Source: an uncultured Psychroserpens sp.
Lineage (GTDB): Bacteria; Bacteroidota; Bacteroidia; Flavobacteriales; Flavobacteriaceae
NCBI RefSeq assembly: GCF_947503375.1
Contig: NZ_CANNDQ010000001.1
Location: 248,001 to 312,000 of the forward strand
Direction: 5' to 3'
Length of the DNA: 64,000 nt
Shown here: one piece after another, positions 53,370-62,563 of the stretch
How the letters are laid out: each line of letters opens with the position of its first letter
How positions within the stretch are numbered: position 1 is the stretch's first letter
Notes under the pieces: model-generated
The model's input: the letters and a program-made list of their open reading frames with translations, nothing else
Database searches by the model: none
Told to the model about the DNA's origin: nothing
Translations under genes and position numbers: made by a program

Positions 53370-53619
53370 AGTTTAAAAGAGCCTCTTCAGTAGAACGAAT
53401 CGTTTCTTCTTGCTTTATTCTAGATGTTCTTCGATAATGAATGCGTTCTAAGACAGAATTTATTTCTTTGTACTTTGGTGTTAGAGGAGTTAATTTACCA
53501 TTTCCATTAGTGGTCATTTGAGCATTGCAATGACTACACTTATACTCTTTAACGTGATACGTGATTTTTTTAGAGACTTCGTATTGATGTCCAAAAAATG
53601 AGCAGTATATACTTTTCAC
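53353..53619 (-). CDS. small Cys-rich zinc-ribbon-like protein (family member 2)
   Basis: This 88-aa protein reads IYCSFFGHQYEVSKKITYHV then KEYKCSHCNAQMTTNGNGKL and ends with a basic helix. It is a close paralogue of member 3 (53699-53962) and shares the C-x3-GH...C-x2-C frame with member 1. These look like single-zinc proteins confined to Flavobacteriia. Function unknown. Confidence 0.75.
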   Translation of the reverse strand: MKSIYCSFFGHQYEVSKKITYHVKEYKCSHCNAQMTTNGNGKLTPLTPKYKEINSVLERIHYRRTSRIKQEETIRSTEEALLNFTPHF

Positions 53620-53698
53620 CTTACAGTTATATTTAGTTATTATATTAGAGGATTACTCTAAATATATTGAAAACCAAGAGATAACTGCAGTTTTTGCC

Positions 53699-53962
53699 CT
53701 AATATATCGATGAACTGAGCGTTTTCTTCTTTAAACGCATCATACGACGTGTATAAATTTTCTCTAAAATGGTGTTAATCTCCTGGAATTTTGGAGTTAA
53801 CTCTGTAAGTTTGCCATTGCTGTTGGTGGTCAATTGACGCTTACAACACTTACAGGTGTACTCTTTTACGTGAGAAGTAACCTTTTTTGTTATTTCGTAA
53901 TTGTGCCCAAAAAGATCACAATAAAACTTTGATGTAGCTGAAGCATTTGTAGAATTTTTCAT
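53699..53962 (-). CDS. small Cys-rich zinc-ribbon-like protein (family member 3)
   Basis: This 87-aa protein reads FYCDLFGHNYEITKKVTSHV, KEYTCKCCKRQLTTNSNGKL and a basic tail (RRMMRLKKKT). It is more than half identical to member 2 by eye, so the pair probably arose by tandem duplication. A rich A/T gap of about 80 bases separates them. Confidence 0.75.
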   Translation of the reverse strand: MKNSTNASATSKFYCDLFGHNYEITKKVTSHVKEYTCKCCKRQLTTNSNGKLTELTPKFQEINTILEKIYTRRMMRLKKKTLSSSIY

Positions 53963-54027
53963 GGTTGTTTAATTTGGGGACAACTAACATAGAAAAAATA
54001 ATCTTTATTTTACGTTAAAACGTATTA

Positions 54028-54801
54028 TTATTCGATAAAATGATTTATTTTGTAGGTTAATTCTTTCATATTTTCAATATGACTCATATGTCCTTCAGAA
54101 AATTCAACAAATTCTATATCTGAATCATCTGTTTTAGAAACCAATTTCTCACCATCAATAAGCGTATCTTTTTTTCCAATAATTAATAGTTTTTTACATT
54201 CTAAGCTTTTGAGCGTATGAAACCTATTTGGCCTAAGCTGCATTCCCTCTTGCGCCGCAATATAACCTTGAACTGGTGTCTTTAAAGCCTGTTGCAAAGC
54301 TTGTTCATACTCCAACTTAAATCTTATTCTACTTGATGGCGCAAATAAATTTGCAAATGACATTCGTACTAAGCCTTCATAATTTTCTTTAGCCATAACA
54401 ATAGCTCGCTTTCGTATGGTCTTTCGCTCTACACTATCAGATTCAAAAGTAGAATTCATTAAACAAATACCTTTAAAAAGCGTTGGATACTGTTCTGCTA
54501 GAGCCAATGCTACATAGCCACCCATTGAATGCCCTATAAAAGTTGCATTGTTGATTTTTAGATGTTTAATAACTGTATACACCGCTTCGGCCATGTCTTC
54601 CATTGTGTGAATATATCCAATGCAATCTGTTTGTCCATGACCTAGTAAATCAATTGAAATTATTCGATTTCGTTTTGACCATACAGGAATGTGGTTTTCC
54701 CACATTGAACTATTCTCCAGAAAACCATGCAATAAAATTACCGGTTGACCACTGCCTACATCTGAATAAAAAATAGGATTGCTTTTATATTCTAAAATCA
54801 T
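54028..54801 (-). CDS. alpha/beta hydrolase
   Basis: This 257-aa hydrolase has the oxyanion HGFLENSSMW, nucleophile elbow GHSMGG (Ser92) and a late catalytic His in EGHMSHIEN. No substrate can be inferred; the closest known group is the broad esterase/BioH-like family. It is divergent from brnQ with no shared gene. Confidence 0.85.
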   Translation of the reverse strand: MILEYKSNPIFYSDVGSGQPVILLHGFLENSSMWENHIPVWSKRNRIISIDLLGHGQTDCIGYIHTMEDMAEAVYTVIKHLKINNATFIGHSMGGYVALALAEQYPTLFKGICLMNSTFESDSVERKTIRKRAIVMAKENYEGLVRMSFANLFAPSSRIRFKLEYEQALQQALKTPVQGYIAAQEGMQLRPNRFHTLKSLECKKLLIIGKKDTLIDGEKLVSKTDDSDIEFVEFSEGHMSHIENMKELTYKINHFIE

Positions 54802-54877
54802 TTTAACTTATATTCGGCAAAGATAAGCTTTAGTTGTTTCCATAATTAAATAACTAATCGTTTAAAAAACGAAAATA

Positions 54878-56179
54878 TTGAACAAAAGTAAAGATATATT
54901 TATCACAGGATTTGCATTATTCTCTTTGTTTTTTGGTGCTGGAAATTTACTGTTACCACCACTTTTGGGATACAATGCAGGAAACGAATGGTTTTGGGTT
55001 ACTATTGGTTTTATGATTACCGCTGTAGTAATTCCAATTATTGGTATTCTAGCTCATGCCAAATTACAAGGCACGTTATACGACTTTGGAAAAAAAGTAT
55101 CGCATCATTTTAGCTTATTATATTGTATCATCATATATATTATTGCTATAACTATTCCATCTCCAAGAACTGCAGCAGCAACTCATGAAATTGCTATACA
55201 TCCAATTTTTGGATCTCGTCCGTTAATCACTAGCGCTATCTATTTTTCATTGGTCTTGGTCTTTGTACTTAACCGATCAAAACTATTAAGTTTTATAGGT
55301 AAGTTCTTAACACCTCTAATTGTTATTATGCTATTAATGGTTATTGGTATTGGGTTGCTTTCTTCGGAATTGATCACAAGTACATCACAATTTGAAACAC
55401 CATTAGTCAATGGTATACTAGAGGGCTATCAAACCTTTGATGCTATAGGTGCTGTAGTCGTTGGTGCTGTAATCATCATTTCGATCAACCTAAAAAGCAA
55501 TGCCAGTTTTGAAGTCAAAAAAGAATGGATCATTAAATCTGGATTCGTTGCTGGATTGGGTCTTTTCATTATTTATGCAGGGCTAATTTCGGTAGGTGCT
55601 TATTATGGTTCTGAAATTAATATAGACGAAAATTTAAGTAGTGATATGAAACGTGCCAATCTACTTAGAGCAATTAGTGGTAATGCTTTAGGTGATTTTG
55701 GAAATTCGATTTTAAGTATTCTAATCTCTTTAGCATGTTTTACTACAGCTGTAGGTATTATTGCTGGAACAGCTGATTATTTTAAAGGGTTACTAAATAA
55801 CTCACAGGTTATATATACTATAACTGCTATAATAGCCTGTATCTTTGGTGTTGTTGTTGGACAACTGGATTTTCATTCTATAATTGTTATCGCAGTTCCA
55901 GTATTACTATTTATATATCCAATAACCATAGTTTTGATTCTACTTAACGTTCTTCAAGATAAATATGCTAGTGTATTTGTTTTTAGAGCAATTGTTACGA
56001 TCACTTTTATTTTTAGTATTCCTGATGTTATCGGTTTCATTAGCCCTTCAGAAGAATTGAATACTTTTATTGAGTATATTCCTTTAGCTAAATATAGTTT
56101 GGGATGGGTATTTCCTGCTTTAATTACATTTTTGGTGTTAAATTTTAAAACTTTTACGACTAAAGTTACATCCAATTGA
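54878..56179 (+). CDS. brnQ: branched-chain amino acid transporter (BrnQ/LIVCS family)
   Basis: This 433-aa protein has about 12 membrane segments. The N-terminal FALFSLFFGAGNLLLPPLLG is the family signature. It takes up leucine, isoleucine and valine with Na+. The start is TTG at 54878 with no in-frame ATG nearby. The AraC-type regulator gene begins 10 bases after its stop, possibly in the same transcript. Confidence 0.9.
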   Translation: MNKSKDIFITGFALFSLFFGAGNLLLPPLLGYNAGNEWFWVTIGFMITAVVIPIIGILAHAKLQGTLYDFGKKVSHHFSLLYCIIIYIIAITIPSPRTAAATHEIAIHPIFGSRPLITSAIYFSLVLVFVLNRSKLLSFIGKFLTPLIVIMLLMVIGIGLLSSELITSTSQFETPLVNGILEGYQTFDAIGAVVVGAVIIISINLKSNASFEVKKEWIIKSGFVAGLGLFIIYAGLISVGAYYGSEINIDENLSSDMKRANLLRAISGNALGDFGNSILSILISLACFTTAVGIIAGTADYFKGLLNNSQVIYTITAIIACIFGVVVGQLDFHSIIVIAVPVLLFIYPITIVLILLNVLQDKYASVFVFRAIVTITFIFSIPDVIGFISPSEELNTFIEYIPLAKYSLGWVFPALITFLVLNFKTFTTKVTSN

Positions 56180-56188
56180 TTTTATTGA

Positions 56189-57034
56189 ATGGCAGTACAA
56201 GATATTTTATCCTATTCCTACAAAGATTTATTCTCTCTAAGCATCGTAGAATTTGAAAAAGCTTGTGTGTTTAATAAACCCGAACAACTTGATGCCTATA
56301 ACATTTATTGGATAAAAAAAGGAAAAGGCATCTACAATATTGATTTCGAAAGTTACACCTTTAAAGATAACGTACTGTTTTTTTTATCGCCAGGACAAGT
56401 ATTCTCTGTAGCATCTGAAGCTGTTAATGAAGCCTACAAATTAACTTTTATTCGAGATTTTTACTGCATACAAACCCACGATAAGGAAGTTGCATGCAAT
56501 GGTGTATTATTTAATAATGTATATGAAACACCATTAGTTACCCCTTCTGTAAATGACACAAAAAAACTTAATGTTATCCTTGAAGGTTTAATTGAAGAGT
56601 TTAAATCTAATGAAGCTGCTCAGTATGATATGCTTCAAGCCTATTTAAAACAATTTATCATTCATGCTGTTCGTGTTAAAAAAGAGCTCCATGTTATTAA
56701 AGACGATACCGAAACAAAACTCTTTAAAGATTTTAGTGTACTCGTAGAACAAAATTTCAAAACATTACATTCTGTCACAGATTATGCCAACAGGTTGGGA
56801 TTATCTCCTAAATCCTTGACCAAACACTTTCAAAAAATAGGGACACAAACACCTAGTGATTTCATAAAAAACAGAATTGTTCTAGAAGCAAAACGCCAAT
56901 TGGTCTATTCGAATGAATCTGTAAAGCATATTGCCTTCAATCTAGGGTTTAATGATTCTGCATATTTTACAAGATTCTTTAAAAAAGCAGTTTTAAAATC
57001 ACCTCTTCAATACAAAAAAGACTATAAAAACTAG
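56189..57034 (+). CDS. AraC-family transcriptional regulator
   Basis: This 281-aa protein has an N-terminal cupin-like sensor region (YWIKKGKGIYNIDFESYTF; FFLSPGQVFSVASEA) and a C-terminal double helix-turn-helix (SVTDYANRLGLSPKSLTKHF; KHIAFNLGFNDSAYFTRFFK). A 21-bp direct repeat TTGTCCA directly downstream is its probable site, which would control the redox genes that follow. Confidence 0.9.
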   Translation: MAVQDILSYSYKDLFSLSIVEFEKACVFNKPEQLDAYNIYWIKKGKGIYNIDFESYTFKDNVLFFLSPGQVFSVASEAVNEAYKLTFIRDFYCIQTHDKEVACNGVLFNNVYETPLVTPSVNDTKKLNVILEGLIEEFKSNEAAQYDMLQAYLKQFIIHAVRVKKELHVIKDDTETKLFKDFSVLVEQNFKTLHSVTDYANRLGLSPKSLTKHFQKIGTQTPSDFIKNRIVLEAKRQLVYSNESVKHIAFNLGFNDSAYFTRFFKKAVLKSPLQYKKDYKN

Positions 57035-57035
57035 C

Positions 57036-57063
57036 TTGTCCAAGTATTAAGAACTTTTGTCCA
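57036..57063 (+). promoter_or_regulatory. AraC-type operator: TTGTCCA repeated at 21-bp interval
   Basis: TTGTCCA at 57036-57042 recurs at 57057-57063, one repeat unit of exactly 21 bases, in direct orientation. AraC-family proteins often bind such same-face repeats. It lies 57 bases before the next small gene. A near -7 box (CATATTTG, about 57087-57094) is one base off the consensus. Confidence 0.5.
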
Positions 57064-57119
57064 TTTTTTCGCTTCACTAGCTGTCGCATATTTGCATTGT
57101 AATTAAAAACAACGTGATT

Positions 57120-57218
57120 ATGACAACAGAAAAAAACACATGTCCAAACTGTTGGGGATTTCAAGAATATGATGAACCTCTACAAACGACAGAATTAAAC
57201 GAATGTAAAATCAAATAA
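57120..57218 (+). CDS. 32-aa CxxC mini-protein
   Basis: A short gene between the AraC regulator and the AhpD-like gene: KNTCPNCWGFQEYDEPLQTT then ELNECKIK. Cys8 and Cys11 form a CPNC site and Cys29 is free, giving a small metal-binding or thiol protein. Position in the operon, 26 bases before the AhpD-like gene, supports it as a real gene. Confidence 0.6.
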   Translation: MTTEKNTCPNCWGFQEYDEPLQTTELNECKIK

Positions 57219-57244
57219 ACAATAACAAACAAAATTTAAAAATT

Positions 57245-57805
57245 ATGAATACAAGAATTGAAACATTAAACCCAGAAACGACAACAGGAACTTCAAAAGA
57301 ATTATTTAACGCTGTTCAAAATAAATTAGGATTTATTCCAAACCTTATTAAAGTATTTGGCAACTCACCAGCAACACTAAAAACCTATTTAAGCTTAGGT
57401 GAATTAACCGCTAGTGGAAATTTTAGCAACAAATTTAGAGAGCAATTGGCTTTAGCTATAGCAGAAGAAAATGCGTGTAACTACTGCTTATCTGCTCACA
57501 CAGCTATTGGAAAAATGAATGGCTTAACTGAAGAACAAACTGAACAAAGTCGTCAAGGCATTGCTAGTGATGCTAAAATTCAAGCAGGCTTACAATTTGC
57601 ACAAGCAGTCACAAAGGATAGAGGGCAAGTTTCATCTGAAGTGATTCAAAAAGTAAAAGACGCTGGATATGACGATGGTGATATTTTAGAAATTATACTA
57701 AATGTTGTCTCTAATACTTTAACCAATTATGTTAATCATATTGCTGAAACGGAAGTTGATTTCCCAAATGTAGAAGCAGGAAAATTTACAGTAACCGCAA
57801 ATTAA
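57245..57805 (+). CDS. carboxymuconolactone decarboxylase/AhpD-like peroxidase
   Basis: This 186-aa protein has an AhpD-type active site EENACNYCLSAHTAIG (Cys78, Cys81, His85), so it probably reduces peroxides by a dithiol cycle rather than acting as a decarboxylase. It is preceded by the CxxC mini-protein and followed by a cupredoxin-like gene, all likely under the AraC regulator. Confidence 0.88.
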   Translation: MNTRIETLNPETTTGTSKELFNAVQNKLGFIPNLIKVFGNSPATLKTYLSLGELTASGNFSNKFREQLALAIAEENACNYCLSAHTAIGKMNGLTEEQTEQSRQGIASDAKIQAGLQFAQAVTKDRGQVSSEVIQKVKDAGYDDGDILEIILNVVSNTLTNYVNHIAETEVDFPNVEAGKFTVTAN

Positions 57806-57831
57806 ACAAGAATATTATAAACCATATAAAA

Positions 57832-58218
57832 ATGAAAATCATGAAAAATTTATTCGTAGGATTATTTTTAGTAGCATTTACACTAACAACTACTGCTCAA
57901 GACAAAATGATGAAGACTGAAGTGAAAACGGTTTCTCTAGAACAGACTAAAGGTGAATTCACGCAAAAAGCTATAACCCTTAGTGAAGGCACTTATGTAT
58001 TTGAAATCTCAAACAATGCTGTTGGACATGATGTAGGGTTTGTATTAGCGCCAAAAGGAAAAACAGATGCTGCAAACCATATTAAAGCAGCATATGTTAC
58101 TAAAGTAGTAGCTACAGGAAACACAGAATCTTCAAATGAAGTCACTTTAGACAAAGGAGAATATGTGTATTTCTGTCCAATGAATCCAACACCAGAATAC
58201 ACCTTGATAGTGAAGTAG
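57832..58218 (+). CDS. secreted cupredoxin-like protein
   Basis: This 128-aa protein has a signal peptide (NLFVGLFLVAFTLTTTAQ) and a cupredoxin-like beta sandwich (AITLSEGTYVFEISNNAVGHD; VYFCPMNPTPEYTLIV). His66, Cys115 and Met117 are in copper-ligand-like places, but the second His of type I sites (after the Cys) is missing, so copper binding is uncertain. The start could be ATG 57832 or 57841. It is the last gene of the redox operon. Confidence 0.75.
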   Translation: MKIMKNLFVGLFLVAFTLTTTAQDKMMKTEVKTVSLEQTKGEFTQKAITLSEGTYVFEISNNAVGHDVGFVLAPKGKTDAANHIKAAYVTKVVATGNTESSNEVTLDKGEYVYFCPMNPTPEYTLIVK

Positions 58219-58234
58219 TTTTTTATTGATTGTT

Positions 58235-58279
58235 AAAAAGCGAGCGTTCTTTTAATTAAGAAAACTCGCTTTTTTTTAA
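58235..58279. terminator. bidirectional terminator
   Basis: aaaaagcgag (58235-58244) and ctcgcttttt (58265-58274) form a 10-bp stem with T9 following. It serves the redox operon and the convergent hydrolase gene. Confidence 0.8.
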
Positions 58280-59601
58280 TATAAGCCTACAATCTCTTGA
58301 GCCCATTTAATAATTTGCATGCTAATGTTATCTTCCCATTTTCCTGGTTTTCCTTCAAAAGAATTTTTAGCACTCTCATGTATTGTATTCCAATGATCAA
58401 GGCCAGAATATTCGTATAGAATATGATCTGTATGATTATTCCGCTTTAAAACATCTATAATCATTTTATTATCATATGACGACATGATCCAATCATTGGT
58501 GCCTCGCATAATTCGAACAGGCACTTTTACCTTTTCCCATTCTCCTGCTAAATCAAACTCTTGTAATTGGTGATAATAAGCAACTGGTCTTCCATACATA
58601 TGTTGTGCGCTATGATAATTATACCTTTTAAGTGCTGGATATACATCAACAACTTCTTGGTATGTTTTCTTTTGGATGAGCATACCATAATATAATGGAA
58701 TGTAGTAATTATTCATCTTTTCAACAATCTCAGATTCTGAATCACCACGCATTTGCCGTATTCTTCTTTCTATTTCAAGCATGTGTTCAAACCACGTTTT
58801 AAAAAATGTTCCGTCAGATATTATACCAGCTAGGTCAAATTCATTAGCTAGTAATGGTGCTATTGCGCTTCCCATACTTGCCCCGTAAACTACAATCTTA
58901 GAATCATCTACATAAGGTAATGTCTTTAGTAGTTGTACTGCTGCTTTAAAACCGGAAATATCCGTTAAAAAATCACTCTTAGAACAATCTCCTCCACTAT
59001 CACCTACACCTGGTTTTTCAATTCGCATGACAACCATATTAGATGTTTCAACGAGGTCATTTATCACTCTAGTCCAGTTACTTTTTCTATTTGGATTAAT
59101 CTCAATACTAGAACAACTCAATCCTCCAATAAGGATAATGGCTGGTTGCTTTCCTTCTTTTTTTGGTTTTGTGATTATAACGCGTTGTGTAATACCATAG
59201 CTATTTGTTACTTCTTCATAAAATGTATCTATATTATTGTGCCTTTCAATTGGTATTGGGTTTAATAACACATTAAAATCAATCGCTTTTTGAGCTCTTA
59301 ACACTTCTATTTTAACAGGTTGACTTGCTCTAATACCATAAGAGATCTCTGTCCAGGTTTCATCATCTTTCACTAAGACTGAATCAACTTTAAGGATAAT
59401 ATCATTAGGTTTTAATCCTGCTTCGTTTAAAGGGCTACTTGGTTCTATTGAAATGATTTTTGCGCCAGGTTGCATTTTACTTGGTCCAGAAATTTCAGCT
59501 TGCCAAGTTGCTCTACGTGAAAGTTTTTGAGCATGCGCTGAATTAACTATTATAGCCAAAAAAAACATGGTAATTAGAATTGAAACTAATTTGTAAAGCA
59601 T
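58276..59601 (-). CDS. PDZ-domain alpha/beta hydrolase, secreted
   Basis: From ATG 59601 (MLYKLVSILITMFFLAIIV) the product is 441 aa, with a signal peptide, a PDZ domain (IEPSSPLNEAGLKPNDIILK) and a C-terminal alpha/beta hydrolase with nucleophile YGASMGSAIA and a late HWN histidine. It is probably a periplasmic esterase or peptidase. A longer start at 59610 adds MLV. It is divergent from the LytTR gene. Confidence 0.82.
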   Translation of the reverse strand: MLYKLVSILITMFFLAIIVNSAHAQKLSRRATWQAEISGPSKMQPGAKIISIEPSSPLNEAGLKPNDIILKVDSVLVKDDETWTEISYGIRASQPVKIEVLRAQKAIDFNVLLNPIPIERHNNIDTFYEEVTNSYGITQRVIITKPKKEGKQPAIILIGGLSCSSIEINPNRKSNWTRVINDLVETSNMVVMRIEKPGVGDSGGDCSKSDFLTDISGFKAAVQLLKTLPYVDDSKIVVYGASMGSAIAPLLANEFDLAGIISDGTFFKTWFEHMLEIERRIRQMRGDSESEIVEKMNNYYIPLYYGMLIQKKTYQEVVDVYPALKRYNYHSAQHMYGRPVAYYHQLQEFDLAGEWEKVKVPVRIMRGTNDWIMSSYDNKMIIDVLKRNNHTDHILYEYSGLDHWNTIHESAKNSFEGKPGKWEDNISMQIIKWAQEIVGLY

Positions 59602-59730
59602 AACTAACATTGATTAAAATTTGATTTAAAGTTAGATTGCTTACTTTTACTTTTATAGCAATTTATCTCAAATTGGCTACTTATTATTCAAAACGTGTTA
59701 TTAATATGACATGTATCAACAGCTGTATTA

Positions 59731-60480
59731 ATGTTCAATAAAAAATTTCACATTTTTAACTCGAAAATTGCAACTCATGTTGCATTTTGGGTAATCTATT
59801 ATGTGGCTTTCAGTCTCATATGGTCTTCAGGTCAAAAGCTTTTAAATTCGTTTTTTTTAGAGTTTATTCTATTGCCTATGCGAATCATGGCTGTATATAT
59901 AACATTGTACTATTTACTACCTAACTTCTTACTTAAAAAGCGTTATTCTAAGTTTATATTTTCTTATTTAGGTTTGATTATTATCGCTTCAGTATGCCAA
60001 AGGTTTTTTATTCATTTTTTCTATGAAAATCTTTTGAATGCAAACCCCGAAGAAGGATTATTTAGCTTAAAAATGATTTTCAGAGCTTCCATTTTAATTA
60101 ATACTACGGTGTTTTTTGTACTGAGTATAAAGATTTTTCAGTTGTATACGATAGAAAAAGAAAAGAATGAAGCCTCACAAGCATCTTACATTAAAATTAA
60201 GGCAGATAGACGTATTCATAAAGTAAATATCAATGATATTCTATTCATAGAAGGTAAAGGAAATTATACCACATACAATTTAGGTGATGCCAGCAAAATT
60301 ACAGCTTATGGGTCTATAAAGACAGCTTTAGAGAATTTGCCTCCAGAATTTATTAGAGTACATAAATCTTATGTTGTGAATAAAACCAAAATCAAATCTT
60401 TTGACAATAACACGATCGAAATCAAAGGTCAATTCATTCCTCGAGGTAAAAGTGCTTCAGATGATACGTTAACGATTTGA
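59731..60480 (+). CDS. membrane-anchored LytTR regulator
   Basis: This 249-aa protein has about four N-terminal transmembrane segments (THVAFWVIYYVAFSLIW; FIFSYLGLIIIASVC and others) and a C-terminal LytTR DNA-binding domain (KVNINDILFIEGKGNYTTYN; FIRVHKSYVVNKTKIKSF). A one-protein sensor-regulator of this type would respond to a membrane signal. No kinase partner is adjacent. Confidence 0.85.
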   Translation: MFNKKFHIFNSKIATHVAFWVIYYVAFSLIWSSGQKLLNSFFLEFILLPMRIMAVYITLYYLLPNFLLKKRYSKFIFSYLGLIIIASVCQRFFIHFFYENLLNANPEEGLFSLKMIFRASILINTTVFFVLSIKIFQLYTIEKEKNEASQASYIKIKADRRIHKVNINDILFIEGKGNYTTYNLGDASKITAYGSIKTALENLPPEFIRVHKSYVVNKTKIKSFDNNTIEIKGQFIPRGKSASDDTLTI

Positions 60481-60481
60481 A

Positions 60482-61774
60482 TTAAGAATTCATCAAATTT
60501 TCAATCTCATTTGCTTCGATTGGAATATTTCTCATCAAATTGAATGGTTCACCATTCTCTTGAATCACAACATCGTCTTCTAAACGAATTCCAAAACCTT
60601 CGTCAGGAATGTAAATACCAGGTTCAACCGTAAATACCATATTAGCCTGCATTGGTTCTGTTAAAATACCATAATCATGCGTGTCTAATCCAATATTATG
60701 ACTTGTTCCATGCATAAAATATTTTTTGTAGGCAGGCCAATCTTTATTTTCATTTTGAACATCAGCCTTATCCAGTAAACCTAATCCTAATAACTCTGAA
60801 GTCATTATTTTACCAACCTCAACGTGATAATCTGCCCAAATAGTTCCAGGAATTAGCATTTTTGTAGCCTCATCTTTTACTCGATTAACAGCATTGTAAA
60901 CAGCTTTTTGACGATCTGTAAAGCGTCCAGACACTGGTATGGTTCTACTCATATCGCTTGAGTAATTTGCATATTCTGCGCCTACATCTAATAATATTAA
61001 CTCTCCGGCTTTACACTGTTGATTGTTTTCTATATAATGAAGTACATTGGCATTGCTACCTGATGCAACAATAGGTGTGTAAGCAAATCCTTTAGATCGG
61101 TTATTTAAGAATTCATGCATAAATTCTGCTTCAATATTAAACTCCCAAACATCAGGTTTCACAAAACTTAAAATACGTCGGAATCCTTTTTCGGTAATGT
61201 CGCAAGCTTTTTGCATCAACTCTAATTCTATTGGATCTTTAACAGAACGCAAACGCTGTAAAATTGGGTTGCTCTTGGCAACACCGTGCGCTAGATGTTT
61301 ATCTTTGAGCCACTTGGTGAATCGGTCTTCTCGTGTTTCCGTTTCAACATTGGCTCTGTAGTGTTCATTTGTATTGATGTAAATGGTATCACATTGAGTC
61401 ATTAATTCAAACATGATCTTTTCTAGGTCTTGTAACCAGTAAACTGTTTTTATACCTGACGTTTCAAAGGCAGTGGCTTTGGTTAGTTTTTCGCCTTCCC
61501 AAATAGCAATGTGCTCATTTGTTTCTTTTAAAAATAAAATCTCTCGATGTTGAGCCTTAGGACAATCTGGAAATAATACCAAAACACTCTCTTCTTGATC
61601 TACTCCACTCAAATAAAAAATATCGCGATGTTGTTCAAAAGGCATCGTACTATCTGCGCTTATTGGGTATATATCATTAGAGTTAAACACCGCTAAACTA
61701 TGAGGCTTCATTTTAGACATGAAGTTCTTGCGATTTTTAACAAATAGATCTTGGTTGATTTTGTGATATTTCAT
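60482..61774 (-). CDS. pepP: Xaa-Pro aminopeptidase (aminopeptidase P)
   Basis: From ATG 61774 the product is 430 aa. It cleaves N-terminal residues preceding proline. The pita-bread fold metal ligands are visible in LLDVGAEYANYSSDMSRT (Asp, Asp), HGTSHNIGLDTHD (His), VFTVEPGIY (Glu) and GIRLEDDVVI (Glu). The N-terminal AMP_N domain starts with the FNSNDIYPISADS region. A longer frame from 61807 adds 11 residues. Confidence 0.93.
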   Translation of the reverse strand: MKYHKINQDLFVKNRKNFMSKMKPHSLAVFNSNDIYPISADSTMPFEQHRDIFYLSGVDQEESVLVLFPDCPKAQHREILFLKETNEHIAIWEGEKLTKATAFETSGIKTVYWLQDLEKIMFELMTQCDTIYINTNEHYRANVETETREDRFTKWLKDKHLAHGVAKSNPILQRLRSVKDPIELELMQKACDITEKGFRRILSFVKPDVWEFNIEAEFMHEFLNNRSKGFAYTPIVASGSNANVLHYIENNQQCKAGELILLDVGAEYANYSSDMSRTIPVSGRFTDRQKAVYNAVNRVKDEATKMLIPGTIWADYHVEVGKIMTSELLGLGLLDKADVQNENKDWPAYKKYFMHGTSHNIGLDTHDYGILTEPMQANMVFTVEPGIYIPDEGFGIRLEDDVVIQENGEPFNLMRNIPIEANEIENLMNS

Positions 61775-61847
61775 ATTAATTATTTTTAAACATCTGGATA
61801 CCTTCAAAAATAATTAAAGAAAAACGGATTTAACCAGCCAAATGGCG

Positions 61848-62432
61848 TTAATTTACATTTTTACGAATACGACTCATGTGCCTTGAAGAAATACCCAAAA
61901 ATGAGGCTAGATAATGTAGTGGCACCTCTTTTAATAATTTAGGTTCGTTGTTCAATAGCTTTTTATAACGCTCTTCTGGTGATAATGTGAGTAAGTCAAT
62001 ACGGTAATCATCTATAAGAAAGATTTGATTTTCAATCAGATTATAATAAAACCTTTTGAAGGTTTTGTTGCTTTTTAATAATTGTTTAAACTTTTTTTGT
62101 TTAATAACCCATAAATCACACTTGCTTATCGCCTTAATATTTTTTCGAGAAGGTGAACAATTCTTAAAACTCTTGAGTGCAGATGTACATGTATTTTTTA
62201 AAGCTAAATATGTTGTCTTTTCTTCTCCTGAAATGGTTATAGAGTGCTGCAACACTCCACTTTCTACAAAACAGAAGTAAGAGCAAACCATTCCTTCTTG
62301 CACAAAGAACGCATTTCTGCTTAATTGAACAGACTCAAATGAATTTAAAATCTCTATCAACTCTTGTTCAATACATTTACCATTTACAACACTTCTTAAG
62401 TACTTTTCAAAATGTATCTTCGATCTACTCAT
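61848..62432 (-). CDS. Crp/Fnr-family regulator
   Basis: This 194-aa protein has a cyclic-nucleotide-binding-like beta roll (FFVQEGMVCSYFCFVESGVL; ISGEEKTTYLALKN) and a C-terminal helix-turn-helix (PLHYLASFLGISSRHMSRIR). The nucleotide-binding pocket shows none of the residues diagnostic of cAMP binding, and no Fnr-type cysteine cluster, so the ligand is unknown. It is divergent from the metzincin gene. Confidence 0.82.
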   Translation of the reverse strand: MSRSKIHFEKYLRSVVNGKCIEQELIEILNSFESVQLSRNAFFVQEGMVCSYFCFVESGVLQHSITISGEEKTTYLALKNTCTSALKSFKNCSPSRKNIKAISKCDLWVIKQKKFKQLLKSNKTFKRFYYNLIENQIFLIDDYRIDLLTLSPEERYKKLLNNEPKLLKEVPLHYLASFLGISSRHMSRIRKNVN

Positions 62433-62509
62433 TTGGTTTTTTGAAAATCAATTTATAAACACTAAAGGTAAATAGATTAAATAAAAATTCTTTTTTATCG
62501 ACAAATTAC

Positions 62510-62517
62510 TATATTTG
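62510..62517 (+). promoter_or_regulatory. -7 box TATATTTG of the metzincin gene
   Basis: This matches TAnnTTTG, 46 bases upstream of ATG 62564. No -33 TTG is found at the expected spacing. Confidence 0.45.
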
Positions 62518-62563
62518 ACCGTTGAAATACAATAAATTCAACTTTTACCCTAAATCAACTATT

